Assembly: GCA_907163345.1 (NCBI GenBank)
Contig: CAJQUN010000039.1
Location: forward strand, 3,170,361 to 3,234,360
Length of the DNA: 64,000 nt
Source: Haberlea rhodopensis
Taxonomy: Eukaryota > Streptophyta > Magnoliopsida > Lamiales > Gesneriaceae
Reading direction: 5' to 3'
Part shown: in pieces, positions 1 to 11,918 of the stretch
How positions within the stretch are numbered: the first letter of the stretch is position 1
How the letters are laid out: each line of letters begins with the position of its first letter
Program-made: the position numbers and the translations under genes
Notes under the pieces: model-generated
Seen by the model: the letters and a program-made list of their open reading frames with translations, nothing else
Databases searched by the model: none
What the model was told of the DNA's origin: nothing

Positions 1-166
1 TGTAATCCTTACGACTTGTGATCATCAGAGATCCCAACATAAGGAGTTATGTATCTTGATATCTTCAAACGTTACCCGTAACAGGGTAATCTATAAAGGC
101 GACTATTGGATACACTACGAATTATGTAGAGGGATGTTGACTGATCGAGATAGGATTTGTCCCTCC

Positions 167-173
167 TATATAA
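167..173 (+). promoter_or_regulatory. Candidate TATA box in Copia-A 5' LTR
   Basis: TATATAA in a local CCTCC...GGAG context. The same heptamer stands at 7360-7366 and at 50784-50790 in the other LTRs of this family. It is the best TATA match upstream of the hairpins; the transcription start itself cannot be read from sequence. Confidence 0.4.
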
Positions 174-622
174 CAGGAGATGTGTTTGGCCCTTGATCAA
201 GTGAGAACTAAAATGCATGGCCATGCTCGAATGAGTCGATATGAGATATCGAGCTTATTCGTTTATTCTAGTTCTACTTGGGGATCAAGAAATAAAGATT
301 GAATATACGAGTATGACTATGCCATGACTCGTGTTCAATCTAAACACAAAGGACAAAGGGATTAAGTTACATGGTTAATATTATCACAAGTTCTAAAGGT
401 TATGTCGAGTCATTGACATTCTTGTAATTTGGGTAGCCTCGATGTGTTGCTAGACACCGCTCTTTGCTTGTAACGTAAAATGAGATTTTATGTCACTGCC
501 AACATTACAAGATCCTATCGGGTCGCACAAAAGATTAAATCGATAGAGGGAATTAAATTCATTGGATGAATTAATTAATTAAGAAGAGTCTTAATTAAAT
601 AATTGTGAGGATTTAATTAAAT

Positions 623-657
623 CATGGGCTTGAGCCCATGAGGCTTTGTGAAAGCCT
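623..657 (+). other. Two adjacent hairpins in the Copia LTR
   Basis: Stem 1 is CATGGGCT / AGCCCATG with a 2-nt loop; stem 2 follows at once, AGGCTTT / AAAGCCT with a 3-nt loop. TTAATTAAAT-type AT tracts lie on both sides. The pair recurs at 7816-7850 unchanged and at 51241-51275 in Copia-B, where the stems are identical but the loops differ. If transcription starts near the TATA candidate, the pair lies in the RNA leader. Confidence 0.6.
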
Positions 658-1137
658 TTAATTAAATTGTTTATAATGATAACAAGGTAATTAATTAGAT
701 TAATTCATTGCTTGATAACATTTTTATATCATAAAAACCTAGCCTCACTCGACAAGCTCTCTCTCTCGGCCGCCTCCTTGAAGCCGTGAGCTTCTCCATC
801 GCCGCCGAGTTCTTCTTGGTGGTTCGTGGTGGTCGTTGATCGGTTATTGTAACCGTGAGTCTTGTTTGTTCAAGAATAAGCATAGCAACTTGTTCTTGAA
901 CATCCCTTGTTCGTTTAATCGTGTGGATACCTTTGAGGCAAAGCTAGACAAGTTTTGCTAGTGACTCGGAGGAGGCGTTGGACGTGGTGCAGCTCCGTGG
1001 AATCGGCTCAAACACGCTACAAGGGTGAGACCTTCATATTACCTTTATCCGATATGAAATCCTATGTATAGATCCATTGTTCTAGTAATCCATAAATTTT
1101 ATTCCGCTGCGTTGTATGCTCTAAGGATTACTAACAG

Positions 1138-1150
1138 TGGTATCAGAGCC
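1138..1150 (+). other. Primer binding site (tRNA-iMet type) of Copia-A
   Basis: TGGTATCAGAGCC begins one base after the LTR end. This is the usual plant copia primer site, complementary to the 3' end of initiator methionine tRNA. Confidence 0.9.
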
Positions 1151-2842
1151 GTGTACAAGGCTCATATCGGATTTATGTGATTAAATAGTTTAATCATATT
1201 AGAATTAATATTGCATGCTATTTAAAATTGTATATAATCATATATGATATGATTAAATTGAGTTTGTGAAAATCATTGTATAATTGTATTTGATATAATT
1301 GGCGAATAATTGTATACGATACACGAAAGCGTAAAATCGAGGTGTTAGCTCATGCATGGCTCACGGCCGACGCCACCAAATGGCTAGGGTTTCGAACCCT
1401 AGTCACCATGGCTCACGGCCGACGCCACCAAATGGCTAGGGTTTCGAACCCTAGTCACCATGGCTCACGGCCGCCGCATGTTGCTAGGGTTTCGAACCCA
1501 TTGGCTCGTGCATGGCCGAGCAGCCGCCGCTTAAGGGCTAGGGTTCGGACCCTGGCTCGAGCGTGGACCGAGCCGCCGCATAAATTAGGGTTTTGAACCC
1601 ATTGGCTCGTGACGGCTAGCTCATGACGGCTAGGGTTTCGAACCCTAGCAGCCGTGCATGGGCTCGGTCGTCGCCGCTTGATGGTTCTTCCATGGGCTAG
1701 GGTTTCGAACCCTAGGCCCATAAACGAACCATGATGGTTCTTGGTTTAGTCGTTTTAGTTCGTGGCATGTGATGTCCCGAGCGTACGATATTTTTCAAAA
1801 TTCTATTTTACAGTTTTAATTAGAATTAAATTTAAAATGTTTAGAATTTAATTAATTAAATGTTAATGCATGCTTTATGTGTTGTTTGAGCATGGTGCGT
1901 GGTTATAGCCCTTTGACCTATTAGATAGGATTTGTGGATGTTTGTAATATATAATACGACCTGCGAGTCGTGCCTTCTCTATTTCATTCTAAATGTAATC
2001 CCTCCCCTATGTTCCCCTCGAATGTGAATCGAGGATTTCTATATCTTGTAAATAGTGTAGTTTATTTTATTGATGGTGATCAATGAAGATGGAGCATCGT
2101 GCCGGGATGAGGAGGCCATTCACAAATTGGAGCCAAAGGAAGGTGCTTGTGAAGTTACCTTAGGTTGATTCTTAGGATTTTCTCATTGGCTTGAGAGAAT
2201 CGTTAGTAGGGGCTATAACCATGTCACGTTTAATTATGTATGTTGATGCATGATTTATCTTATGTTTTAGATTGATAATTGTATTACACATATATGTAGA
2301 TATGTATACAACTATATGTAGTGGACATATTTTAAATTATCAAACTAATCACGAGATCAATAAATCCCTCTAAAATATTAAGTTTTAGATGCCTTCCAAA
2401 ATTAAAAGTACTCGTCAATAACTTCGATTGTACATGTGTGGGTTTGCCAAAGCAAAGCACCGTGGCAATCTTAGTAAGGCGCGAAAGGATAAAAATGATA
2501 TCCGTTATACTTTAAATTGGGTACGACTTAACTAGGTTATCTCAATAGGATTGGGAACTTAGAGGCATGGGTTGGATTATAATTCATTTGATGAATTGAA
2601 CAAAGTGTTGTTCGTCCAACTATCCAAGATAATTGACAAAGTGTTGTCTACCTAAATAACCGAGTCTTGGGCGATTAGCCAAAGCTAACTCAAGATTAGG
2701 CGAAATATGGATCTTGGCCTACTAAAGGTTTTGAGGGTTGATATTTTTTAAACAAAATAGTGGGAGTATCATTTAATATAAGACCATGTTAAATGATTTA
2801 AATCATAAACTTATTTTGCATATTTATATATTGTAGATATCC
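1151..2842 (+). other. Untranslated leader of Copia-A
   Basis: About 1.7 kb between primer site and gag start with no recognisable protein. Short open frames at 1342-1720 come from repeats and are not credible genes. The rest is AT-rich and collinear with the Copia-B leader (51754-53493), so it belongs to the element and is not a foreign insertion. A long leader would be expected to carry packaging and dimerisation signals; I cannot identify them. Confidence 0.75.
1342..1720 (+). repeat. Telo-box-like inverted repeats in Copia-A leader
   Basis: Seven occurrences of a CTAGGGTTTCGAACCCTAG-like unit: a near palindrome with arms CTAGGGTT / AACCCTAG around TCG. Full units are at 1384-1402, 1436-1454, 1630-1648 and 1697-1715; three others are half degenerate. 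The first two are 52 bp apart in a true tandem repeat that also contains GCTCACGGCCGACGCC. AAACCCTA is the plant telo-box core. Diverged versions occur at about 51975-52330 in Copia-B. Confidence 0.7.
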
Positions 2843-5800
2843 ATGGCAACTAACAACGTTACTAGCACATTATCACTGCGATCGGTCCTTGAGAAGGACA
2901 AATTAAATGGGACGAATTTCCTAGACTGGCATAGGAACTTGAGGATAGTCCTCAAACAAGAAAAGAAACAATATGTCCTAGAGGAACCCTTGCCCGCTGA
3001 GGAACCTCCCCTAACGGCTACAAGAGCCGAAAAAGATGCTTACAAGAAGCATCAGAGTGACGCACTTGATGTTGGGTGCCTTATGCTTGCCACCATGAAC
3101 TCTGAGCTTCAAAAGCAACATGAGGAAATGGAGGCGTTCGATATGATCGAACACTTAAAGCAATTGTACCAACATCAAGCTAGACAAGAGAGGTATGACG
3201 TCTCTAAAGCGTTGTTCCAGTGCAGGATGGTAGAGGGAAGCCTAGTTGGAACTCATGTGCTCAAGATGATTGGGTACATAGAGAATCTGGACAAGCTGGG
3301 TTTTCCATTGGACCAAGAGTTGGCCACCGATGTGATCTTGCAATCGTTGCCTGAGAGCTTCAGTCAATTTGTAGTAAATTACAATATGACTGACATGGAA
3401 AAGACTCTACCACAATTGCTTGGTATGTTGAGAACATATGAAGCAAATACAAAGAAGACTAAGGCCACAAATGTTCTTATTGTGAATAAGGGCAAAGGAA
3501 GGGCCAAAGCTAAAGGCAACAAGAAAGCAAAGAAGGTATTTGTCAAATCTAAGCCAAAGTCTTATGCACTAAAGCCAAAAAGGGGGATAGCGAAGGAAGG
3601 GAACTGTTTCCATTGCGGTGAGACCGGCCATTGGAAAAGAAACTGCAAAGTATATCTGGAGGATCTAAAGAAAGGAAGTGTGACTTCCGCTTCAGGTATT
3701 TTTGTTATAGAAGTCAATTTATCTACTTCTTCATCATGGGTATTAGATACTGGATGTGGATCTCACATTTGTGTAAATGTGTAGGACCTCAAAAAGAGTA
3801 GATTGTTGGCGAAAGGCGAAGTTGATCTCCGAGTTTGAAATGGAGCAAGAGTTGCTGCATTAGCTATAGGGGATTATCATTTATCTTTGCCTTCTGGTTT
3901 ATTGTTGATTTTAAAAGATTGTTATTTTGTGCCTTCAATTACTAAAAACATTATTTCTATTTCTTGTTTGGACAAGTATGGATTCTCATTTATTATAAAG
4001 GACAACTGTTGTTCCATTTATTTAAATGATATGTTTTATGCTAGTGCACAAATGGTGAATGGTCTTTATTTATTAAATCTTGATATACCTATCTATAACA
4101 TAAATACTAAAATGATTAAAAATAATGATTGTAATCCGACTTATCTCTGGCACTGTCGCTTGGGCCACATAAACGAGAACCGCATATCTAAACTTCATAA
4201 GGATGGAGTATTAGATTCATTTGATTTTGAATCATATGAAACATGCGAATCTTGTTTAATGGGCAAGATGACTAAAGCCCCTTTCAAGGGACATGTTGAA
4301 AGGGCAAATGTTTTATTGGGACTAATACATAGTGATGTATGTGGACCAATAAGTACACAAGCTAGAGGTGGTTTTCAATACTTCGTTACATTTACTGATG
4401 ACCTCAGTAGATATGGGTATGTGTACCTAATGAAGCATAAGCACGAAACCTTTGAAAGTTCAAAGATTTCAAGAATGAAGTACAAAACCAACTTGGCAAA
4501 AGTATCAAAATCCTTCGATCAGATCGAGGAGGTGAATACTTAAGCCAAGAGTTTCATGACTATCTAAAGGAGTGTGGGATAGTCCCACAACTCACTCCTC
4601 CGTATACTCCACAATGGAATGGTGTACCCAGAGAGGAGAAATCGAACCTTGTTGGACATGGTTAGATCAATGATGAGTCATGCAGATCTTCCGATATCGT
4701 TTTGGGGACACGCTCTAGAAACATCGATTTTCTTACTGAACCGTGTTCCATCTAAATCAGTGGAAAAGACACCATATGAGAAATGGACTGGGAAGCGTCC
4801 TAGTATGTCTTTTATGAAGATTTGGGGTTGTGAGGCTTTCGTTAGACGTCACGCCACTAATAAACTTGGACCCAAATCTGATAAGTGTTTATTTGTGGGG
4901 TATCCTAAGGAAACAAAAGGATACTATTTCTATTATCCCACCGAGAACAAAGTAGTTGTTGCTCGGACTGGTGTATTTCTTGAAAGAGAATTTATTTCTA
5001 GAAAAACCAGTGGGAGAAAAATAGAACTTAGTGAAGTTCAACCACAAGAAAACACTGAACCTGAGATTGAGATGGAAACAGAGCAGGCACCGCAAGCTGT
5101 TGTGGAAGAAGCACCTGCTCAAGAGACACAAGCCCGCGTAGGTCTGTAAGAGAACACCGGGAGCCACAGAGATATGGATTTCTTGTGACTCAACAAGGTG
5201 ACTTACTACTTATTGATGAGGATGAGCTGTCATCTTATCAACAAGCTATAATGGGCAATGATTCTGAGAAATGGCAAGAGGCCATGAAATCTGAGATGGA
5301 ATCCATGTATGCAAACCAAGTATGGACTTTGGTTGATCCACCTGAAGGGGTACGACCCATAGGGTGCAAATGGATTTTCAAGAAAAAGACCGATATGGAT
5401 GGTAACGTACAAACCTATAAAGGTCGGCTGGTTGCAAAAGGATTCAAACAAATTCATGGTATTGACTATGATGAAACCTTTTCACCAGTGGCCATGGTTA
5501 AATCCATAAGGATCTTACTTGCAATAGCTGCATTTCATGATTATGAAATCTGGCAGATGGATGTCAAAACAGCTTTCCTTAATGGAAATCTGCTCGAGGA
5601 TGTGTACATGACACAGCCGAGGGTTTTGTCGATCCAAAGGATGCTGGAAAGATATGCAAGCTACAACGATCCATTTATGGATTGAAGCAAGCTTCTCGGA
5701 GTTGGAATCTTCGATTTGATGATGCAATCAAAGAGTTTGGTTTTATCAAAAACGAAGATGAACCTTGTGTCTACAAGAAGGTCAGTGGGAGCGTAATCAT

Positions 5801-6803
5801 TTTCCTAGTGTTGTATGTAGATGACATACTTCTCATTGGAAATGATATCCCTGCCTTGCAATCTGTAAAGATTTGGCTAGGGAATTGCTTTTCGATGAAA
5901 GACTTGGGAGAAGCCACCTATGTATTAGGAATCAAGATCTATAGAGATAGATCAAGAAGGCTTCTTGGTCTGAGTCAAAGTACATACATAGACAAAGTGC
6001 TTAAAAGGTTTAGCATGCAAGAATCAAAGAAATGATTCGTGCCTATGACACATGGTATTTATCTCTCGAAGGAACATTGTCCTTCAACACCAGATGAGAG
6101 ACAACGCATGAGTAAGATTCCATATGCGTCAGCTATTGGATCTATCATGTATGCCATGATATGTACTCGTCCCGATGTATCGTATGCTTTGAGCATGACG
6201 AGCAGATATCAAGTTGATCCAGGTGAAGGTCACTGGATTGCTGTCAAGAACATCCTAAAGTACTTGAGAAGGACTAATGATACATTCTTGATTTATGGAG
6301 GTGAGGAAGAGCTCAATGTAATGGGTTACACTGATGCAAGCTTCCAAACTGACAAAGATGATTTTCGATCGCAATCCGGATATGTGTATTGCCTAAATGG
6401 AGGTGCTGTGAGCTGGAAGAGTTCAAAGCAAGAAACAGTAGCCGATTCTACAACGGAAGCTGAGTATATTGCTGCCTCGGATGCAGCAAAGGAAGCGGTT
6501 TGGATGAGAAAGTTCATTTCTGAACTTGGAGTGGTGCCTAGCATTAAAGATCCGATAGAACTCTATTGTGACAACAATGGAGCGATCGCATTGGCTAAGG
6601 AACCAAGATCTCACCAAAGATCCAAGCACATACTTAGGCGTTTCCATTTCATTCGAGAAATCGTTGAAAGGGGAGATGTTAAAATATGCAAAGTACCAAC
6701 AGATGATAATGTATCTGACCCATTGACGAAGCCACTGTCACAGCAGAAGCATGATTGTCATACTAGATCTCTAGGCATTAGGTATATGTCTGAGTGGTCT
6801 TAG
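2843..6803 (+). pseudogene. Copia-A gag-pol polyprotein, broken
   Basis: Start ATG follows CC at 2841. Gag (about 313 residues open) carries a CCHC zinc knuckle, CFHCGETGHWKRNC, at 3605-3646. Then come a protease motif with LDTGCGSH, an integrase with HHCC region (WHCRLGH ... CESCLMGK), an RT with YVDD and an RNase H with GYTDAS and EAEYIA. Against Copia-B, the breaks are TAG at 3782 (CAG to TAG), TGA at 3836, 1-nt changes near 4455, 4628, 5133 and 5617, and TGA at 6033 (GGA to TGA). Gag itself is uninterrupted, unlike in Copia-B. The polyprotein would have made virus-like particles and reverse-transcribed and integrated the element. Confidence 0.93.
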
Positions 6804-6818
6804 TGCAAGTGGGAGATT
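6803..6818 (+). other. Polypurine tract of Copia-A
   Basis: AGTGCAAGTGGGAGAT-like purine-rich run directly before the TG that opens the 3' LTR, two bases after the RNase H stop. It would prime plus-strand DNA synthesis. Confidence 0.8.
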
Positions 6819-8329
6819 TGTTGGGATATGCCCTAAGACAAATCATTAGATGATTGTTTTGACATACAATGTTTATGATTTTATGAATGGCAATTCATTA
6901 TTATATATTATTCTTTTAACTGTGCAATGTGAATTAATATATATGTTAATGTCCTTAGAATAATATTGTATTATTCTTAAAGATGCCCCTAGTCAAGTAT
7001 TATCATGAATATGGATAATGATAATACGTAGAGACTAGTATGTGTTGATCGATGAATTGTTCATTGATATGAGATATCAAATCAACACATGGGTACATGT
7101 TAGAGAACGATGTACTGGACAGACCCACCATGAGAATGCAACATGGATAGTTATATGATCGTCATATGCAATTCTCATAGTGATAATAATGTATGTAATC
7201 CTTACGACTTGTGATCATCAGAGATCCCAACATAAGGAGTTATGTATCTTGATATCTTCAAACGTTACCCGTAACAGGGTAATCTATAAAGGCGACTATT
7301 GGATACACTACGAATTATGTAGAGGGATGTTGACTGATCGAGATAGGATTTGTCCCTCCTATATAACAGGAGATGTGTTTGGCCCTTGATCAAGTGAGAA
7401 CTAAAATGCATGGCCATGCTCGAATGAGTCGATATGAGATATCGAGCTTATTCGTTTATTCTAGTTCTACTTGGGGATCAAGAAATAAAGATTGAATATA
7501 CGAGTATGACTATTCCATGACTCGTGTTCAATCTAAACACAAAGGACAAAGGGATTAAGTTACATAGTTAATATTATCACAAGTTCTAAAGGTTATGTCG
7601 AGTCATTGACATTCTTGTAATTTGGGTAGCCTCGATGTGTTGCTAGACACCGCTCTTTGCTTGTAACGTAAAATGAGATTTTATGTCACTGCCAACATTA
7701 CAAGATCCTATCGGGTCGCACAAAAGATTAAATCGATATAGGGAATTAAATTCATTGGATGAATTAATTAATTAAGAAGAGTCTTAATTAAATAATTGTG
7801 AGGATTTAATTAAATCATGGGCTTGAGCCCATGAGGCTTTGTGAAAGCCTTTAATTAAATTGTTTATAATGATAACAAGGTAATTAATTAGATTAATTCA
7901 TTGCTTGATAACATTTTTATATCATAAAAACCTAGCCTCACTCGACAAGCTCTCTCTCTCGGCCGCCTCCTTGAAGCCGTGAGCTTCTCCATCGCCGCCG
8001 AGTTCTTCTTGGTGGTTCGTGGTGGTCGTTGATCGGTTATTGTAACCGTGAGTCTTGTTTGTTCAAGAATAAGCATAGCAACTTGTTCTTGAACATCCCT
8101 TGTTTGTTTAATAGTGTGGATACCGTTGAGGCAAAGCTAGACAAGTTTTGCTAGTGACTCGGAGGAGGCGTTGGACGTGGTGCAGTTCCGTGGAATCGGC
8201 TCAAACACGCTACAAGGGTGAGACCTTCGTATTACCTTTATCCGATATGAAATCCTATGTATAGATCCATTGTTCTAGTAATCCATAAATTTTATTCCGC
8301 TGCGTTGTATGCTCTTAGGATTACTAACA
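6819..8329 (+). repeat. 3' LTR of Copia-A, complete
   Basis: 1511 bp, opens TGTTGGGATATG and ends ACTAACA. It is homologous to the 1498-bp Copia-B LTR at 50242-51739. Flanking sequence from 8330 is unrelated, which fixes the right edge. Confidence 0.93.
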
Positions 8330-8335
8330 TTCTAT

Positions 8336-8690
8336 TGGCGATGATGGTTCATACCGCCGGGTATTCTATTGGCGATGATGGTTCATACTGCCGGGTATTA
8401 CATAGCGACGGGTCATTCCGCTACATCTATGGCGATGGTTCATGCCGCCAGGTATCATATAGCGATGGTACATTCCGCTACATCTATGGCGATGGTTCAT
8501 ACCGTCGGATATCTATAACAATATTTTATGCCATTGACTCTATGGCGAGGGATCATGCCGCTGGTTTTATAGCGATGTGTTATACCGCTATGTGCGTAGC
8601 ACTGGATTATGCCGCCTACGAGCGACGGGTGCTGATGGTGTACCGCTGGTGGACAAGGGATACAGGTATACCGCTATCTTGATAGCGATG
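8336..8690 (+). repeat. Degenerate GCGATGGTTCATNCCGC minisatellite
   Basis: Eight or more diverged units of about 40-50 bp; each has GCGA, a short AT-rich spacer, then CCGC. Most units can fold, for example TGGCG / CGCCA, ATAGCG / CGCTAT and CGCTATC / GATAGCG (8672-8687). Analogous CCGCT...AGCG units occur in LTRs near 12775, 21230, 28020 and 34560. Confidence 0.6.
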
Positions 8691-11267
8691 AGGTATGTTA
8701 TATTACTGCTTTGTTAGCATTATTGTGAATACCATATGTGGTTATATATTGACATGTGTTTGACGATGAGAATATGGATGTCGTGTATCGACATGTACCG
8801 TCACGAGTTGACGATGGAATTTTGGATGTCATATGTTGGCATATACCGTCACGGGATGACGATGACATAGTGGATATTCTATGTAGACGTGTAGCGTCGT
8901 TTTGATGAATAATACGTCTGAGTGTATGTATTTAATCATATGGTGTGAGTGTTGTTGATGGGCACAAGGCGATGTCTACGTCACTGGTTGACGAGACTGT
9001 TACGCCGAGCAGGTTTGCTCGATAGATTATTGGATGCATTGTACAGGTGAGGGTACCGCATCATGTAATATAGGAAAATATATTTGAGTAATGATATCCT
9101 TTGGGTATACTCGCTGGATTGGCTAAGGCCAAGTGATTGGGTGGTAAGAGTAGTCATTGAGGAAACTACTCGCTTGTTGTTGTGATGGGTGTTAGGCATG
9201 GGCACACCCACCCTGAGAGTGTGGACTAAGTCCTAATGGATTAGGATTGCATCATAGTTGAGCAAGGACACCGGGTTGTCCATTGTGCTTTGGTATTTTA
9301 GAGATATGTTGGGTGATGACCCACAACTCTAATGGTTTGTACGGTATGGTATACCGGGATGGAACGTGTGTCACGTTGATAGGTTGGTTTAAGCCTATGG
9401 GGCCAGCGAATCGCTAGCCAGGTATTGTTGCAGTGCTTTAGTGTGCTTGTGATAGCCATTATCCTGCTCATTGGATTCGAGCTGGGTGAATCGTATGGTG
9501 AATACGATGAGGGGTATGGTAGGCTTTTGTAGTCTCCTTGTAGCATGATGATGGAGGCAGAGAGTACCTCACGGAGACGTTTATAGGTCAAATGTTTCGA
9601 GGGACTTATTTTGGGACAGCTCAATTTGGTTGGGAATACCAACGTGGGTATCAACAAGTCGTTATTAGCTCTGGTTGAGCATTCTTGCATATGACATGCA
9701 ATGGGAGTCACAATGGGTTGTGAGATATAGTTAGTGGAGTGACACTACTATATTGATTCTATCTCTTGGAGAGATTTGGATTGTGCTGTCATGGAGACAA
9801 CTGGTATTGGTTGAGGGTTGATTGTGAATCAACCGGGGTAAGCCCTACTAGTGTTGGACTATGTGATGGCTTCGTACTTCCGGTGAGACGTTCGAGGAGA
9901 CGTCTCTGGGGTAATGCTCGAGGTCTTGAAGTACTATGTCATTGGTACTGAGCGTCTTTAGATTGAGTATACATGGTGTATACGGGTTTTGATTTGGTAA
10001 TAGTAGCTTTGATGCACTATTCTGAACCAATTGTGTATTTTGGTTTTGGGATATGTTTTGGAATAAACATATCCAGTTTTCCGAACGTTGGTTCGAGGTT
10101 GGAGGGTCGTGTATTCATGGCGTTTTCCCTTGTGAGGAAGGTAGTATTATTATACCTACCGATTGAGAATCTTTGGGAGATTCAATAAGTCGGTTTGTGA
10201 GGTGTTGATGTTGGAATCACACCATTGGTCATTGGTCTGTCGATCATTATTCTCCGCGAGGTGAGAATAGTTGGGGATTGACAGTTGGTTTTTGGACTTT
10301 GGTTATGATTGGAGATACCCAAGCCTATTGCTTCGAATATGCATGTTGCGTTAGTACTTAGGCATGTATGTCGTATGTGTATACGAATGCCAACTCTATT
10401 TTGTTCCTTGTTGAACGTCGGATTAATATACTTGGTTTGGCGAATCTCTGTAAGAGATTGTGGCACCTTGAGATTGGTAATCTCGATGTCACGATGTATT
10501 CTGAGGAATAATCGTGAGGTCCTGTTGACTTCCCATGAGGAGGGATTGTCGTGTTTTGGGACCATAGTAATTCTTGCTGGTCAATTCGATAGCCTCCCTA
10601 TTTTAGGACTGATGAATCCCAGGATAAATGAAGAATGGCCAGGATTTGGATTTGTTTAGTGTCGTGATTGACACGTGTGGCGGGAATGCAATCGATTGTT
10701 CTTGCATGTCCTTTCGAGAACTTGAGACCTTGTGGAGTCTCGATAGTGTGTTTGGACCAAGATATGATTCCTGGAACACTCGGATGTAGACATCTTTGGA
10801 GATGTGTTTCGTGTTGATCGGGGCCGTGTTTTGGCCCAATCCGTGTTGCCAAGTGGTGCAACTGCTCCTTTAGTGGAGGCGGAATCGGAATGGGAACCGG
10901 ATTTAGTATAAGTACACTGTAGTGTACTGGTAGTTTCCTTGGCAACGATGTGTGATGAACATCGTAGGCTGAATCGTGGAGATATCATTGATGCGATATC
11001 TATTTAGAATCACGAATGATTCATTTGATTTGCAGTTAGGGTTGGCTGACTGCCTTTGAGATGGTTAGCATCGGGGAATGCTGATGTTTTCCATGGATTT
11101 GTGTCGGTTGGAGAGATTACTCCATTCCAGGTTTGGTGCGAGGTCGGTATCCTCGCGGTTGGTGTGTCGTTCATGTTATGTTAATGATTCGACATCGTGG
11201 ATCCGTTTGGATTGCTTGTTCTCGGCGTTACGTGGAGCACGTCGTGTAAATTTCGAGGACAAAATTC
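8690..11267 (+). other. Hairpin-rich non-coding interior of family-R element
   Basis: No protein recognised on either strand; antisense ORFs of 115-137 codons here have no recognisable domain. What is visible is an unusual number of short inverted repeats with different sequences, among them 8778-8794, 9006-9021, 9148-9171, 9232-9245, 9342-9356, 9363-9377, 9490-9508, 9685-9701, 9816-9834, 10049-10074 (10-bp arms), 10167-10183, 10248-10269, 10443-10459, 10470-10484, 10686-10707, 10790-10805, 10912-10927, 10945-10965, 10980-11001 and 11138-11156. Confidence 0.6.
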
Positions 11268-11284
11268 TTTTAGTGGGGGATAAT
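11268..11284 (+). other. Polypurine tract of family-R element
   Basis: TTTTAGTGGGGGATAAT immediately before the TG of the LTR at 11285, following AATTTCGAGGACAAAA. This arrangement is standard at the 3' end of plant Ty3 elements. Confidence 0.75.
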
Positions 11285-11601
11285 TGTGAATGGTGTTAAT
11301 CCCGGTATGGTAATAATCCTTAACGGATTTTATTTGTGGCAATTATGAATTAATTGCAGTTTCTAAACTCTCGGGGATTTTGAATCCAATTTATAGCGTC
11401 GTTGGATCCAAAGAATGAGATTGTATTCTCATCGTGGTGATAACCTTGGAATTCGGTCTTTGGTGGGATTTGGGGTCCGGAGTACTTTGTACTGGGGCTC
11501 GTAATGGGAATTGAAGTTAGAGAGATGATTTTTGAAAACAGATGATTTTTAATGAATCATGGTGTATTTGTGAAGGGATTGGTATTTTTGAGTTTTGGTA
11601 C

Positions 11602-11609
11602 TATATATA
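11602..11609 (+). promoter_or_regulatory. TATA box in family-R LTR
   Basis: TATATATA in CTATATATACC, followed about 30 bp later by pyrimidine-rich sequence. The solo copy has TATAAATA at the same relative position (43105-43112, minus strand). Confidence 0.6.
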
Positions 11610-11918
11610 CCAAGTGGACCCGTTTTTCCATCATTTTAGCACGGAACCTCTCTCTCTCCTCCCCCTCTCTTCGCTCAAACCCTCCCCCACCATTTCCCCT
11701 CTTTTGCTCTTGGAAGCAAAATCGATGGTAGCTTTTGGTTGAGGTTTTGGTTGATTATGGGTTTTGGGGATTTTTGGTTAAAATCCTATGTTGAGTTTTT
11801 AAAGTTTTTATTGGTTTTAAATGGTGTATTTGAGGTGTTGAAGGTGTATGGGGTGTTGGATTTGAGTTTGGGTGTGAAAAACACCATGGAAGCTCGAATT
11901 TTTCCAAAAATCGCAGGT

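Larger units (their letters stand above)
1..1136 (+). repeat. 5' LTR of Copia-A (first ~375 bp missing)
   Basis: Matches 7194-8329 base for base in length and ends in CA directly before the primer binding site. By comparison with the complete 3' LTR (1511 bp) about 375 bp lie left of the window. It holds a candidate TATA box at 167-173 and two adjacent hairpins at 623-657. Confidence 0.93.
1..8329 (+). mobile_element. Copia-A: Ty1/copia LTR retrotransposon, left end outside window
   Basis: Order seen: partial 5' LTR, tRNA-Met-type primer site, a 1.7 kb leader, gag, protease, integrase, reverse transcriptase, RNase H, polypurine tract, 3' LTR. Protease-integrase-RT-RNase H is the copia order. 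Base 1 matches base 7194 and the two LTR copies align without gaps; about nine substitutions were counted by eye in 1136 bp, so the insertion is fairly recent. The coding part is dead: at least three stops and several 1-nt frameshifts. The target duplication cannot be checked because the left end is missing. It sits inside the family-R element that resumes at 8330. A second copy of the same family is at 50242-64000. Confidence 0.93.

Noticed and set aside
623..657. Rho-independent terminator
   Set aside because: Hairpins without a following T run in a plant LTR; bacterial termination does not apply.
1342..1720. Interstitial telomere array
   Set aside because: Units contain only one AGGGTTT each and are 50 or more bp apart; true telomere arrays are contiguous TTTAGGG.
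1342..1721. ORFs of 84 and 88 codons on opposite strands
   Set aside because: Both are readings of the CTAGGGTTT inverted repeats; no protein family recognised.
8257..8682. 141-codon ORF with GDGS repeats
   Set aside because: It starts inside the Copia-A LTR and crosses into flanking minisatellite, so it is an accident of the junction.
9298..10945. Minus-strand ORFs of 115-137 codons
   Set aside because: No domain, overlapping alternative frames, and located in the hairpin-rich region where open frames on both strands are expected by symmetry.
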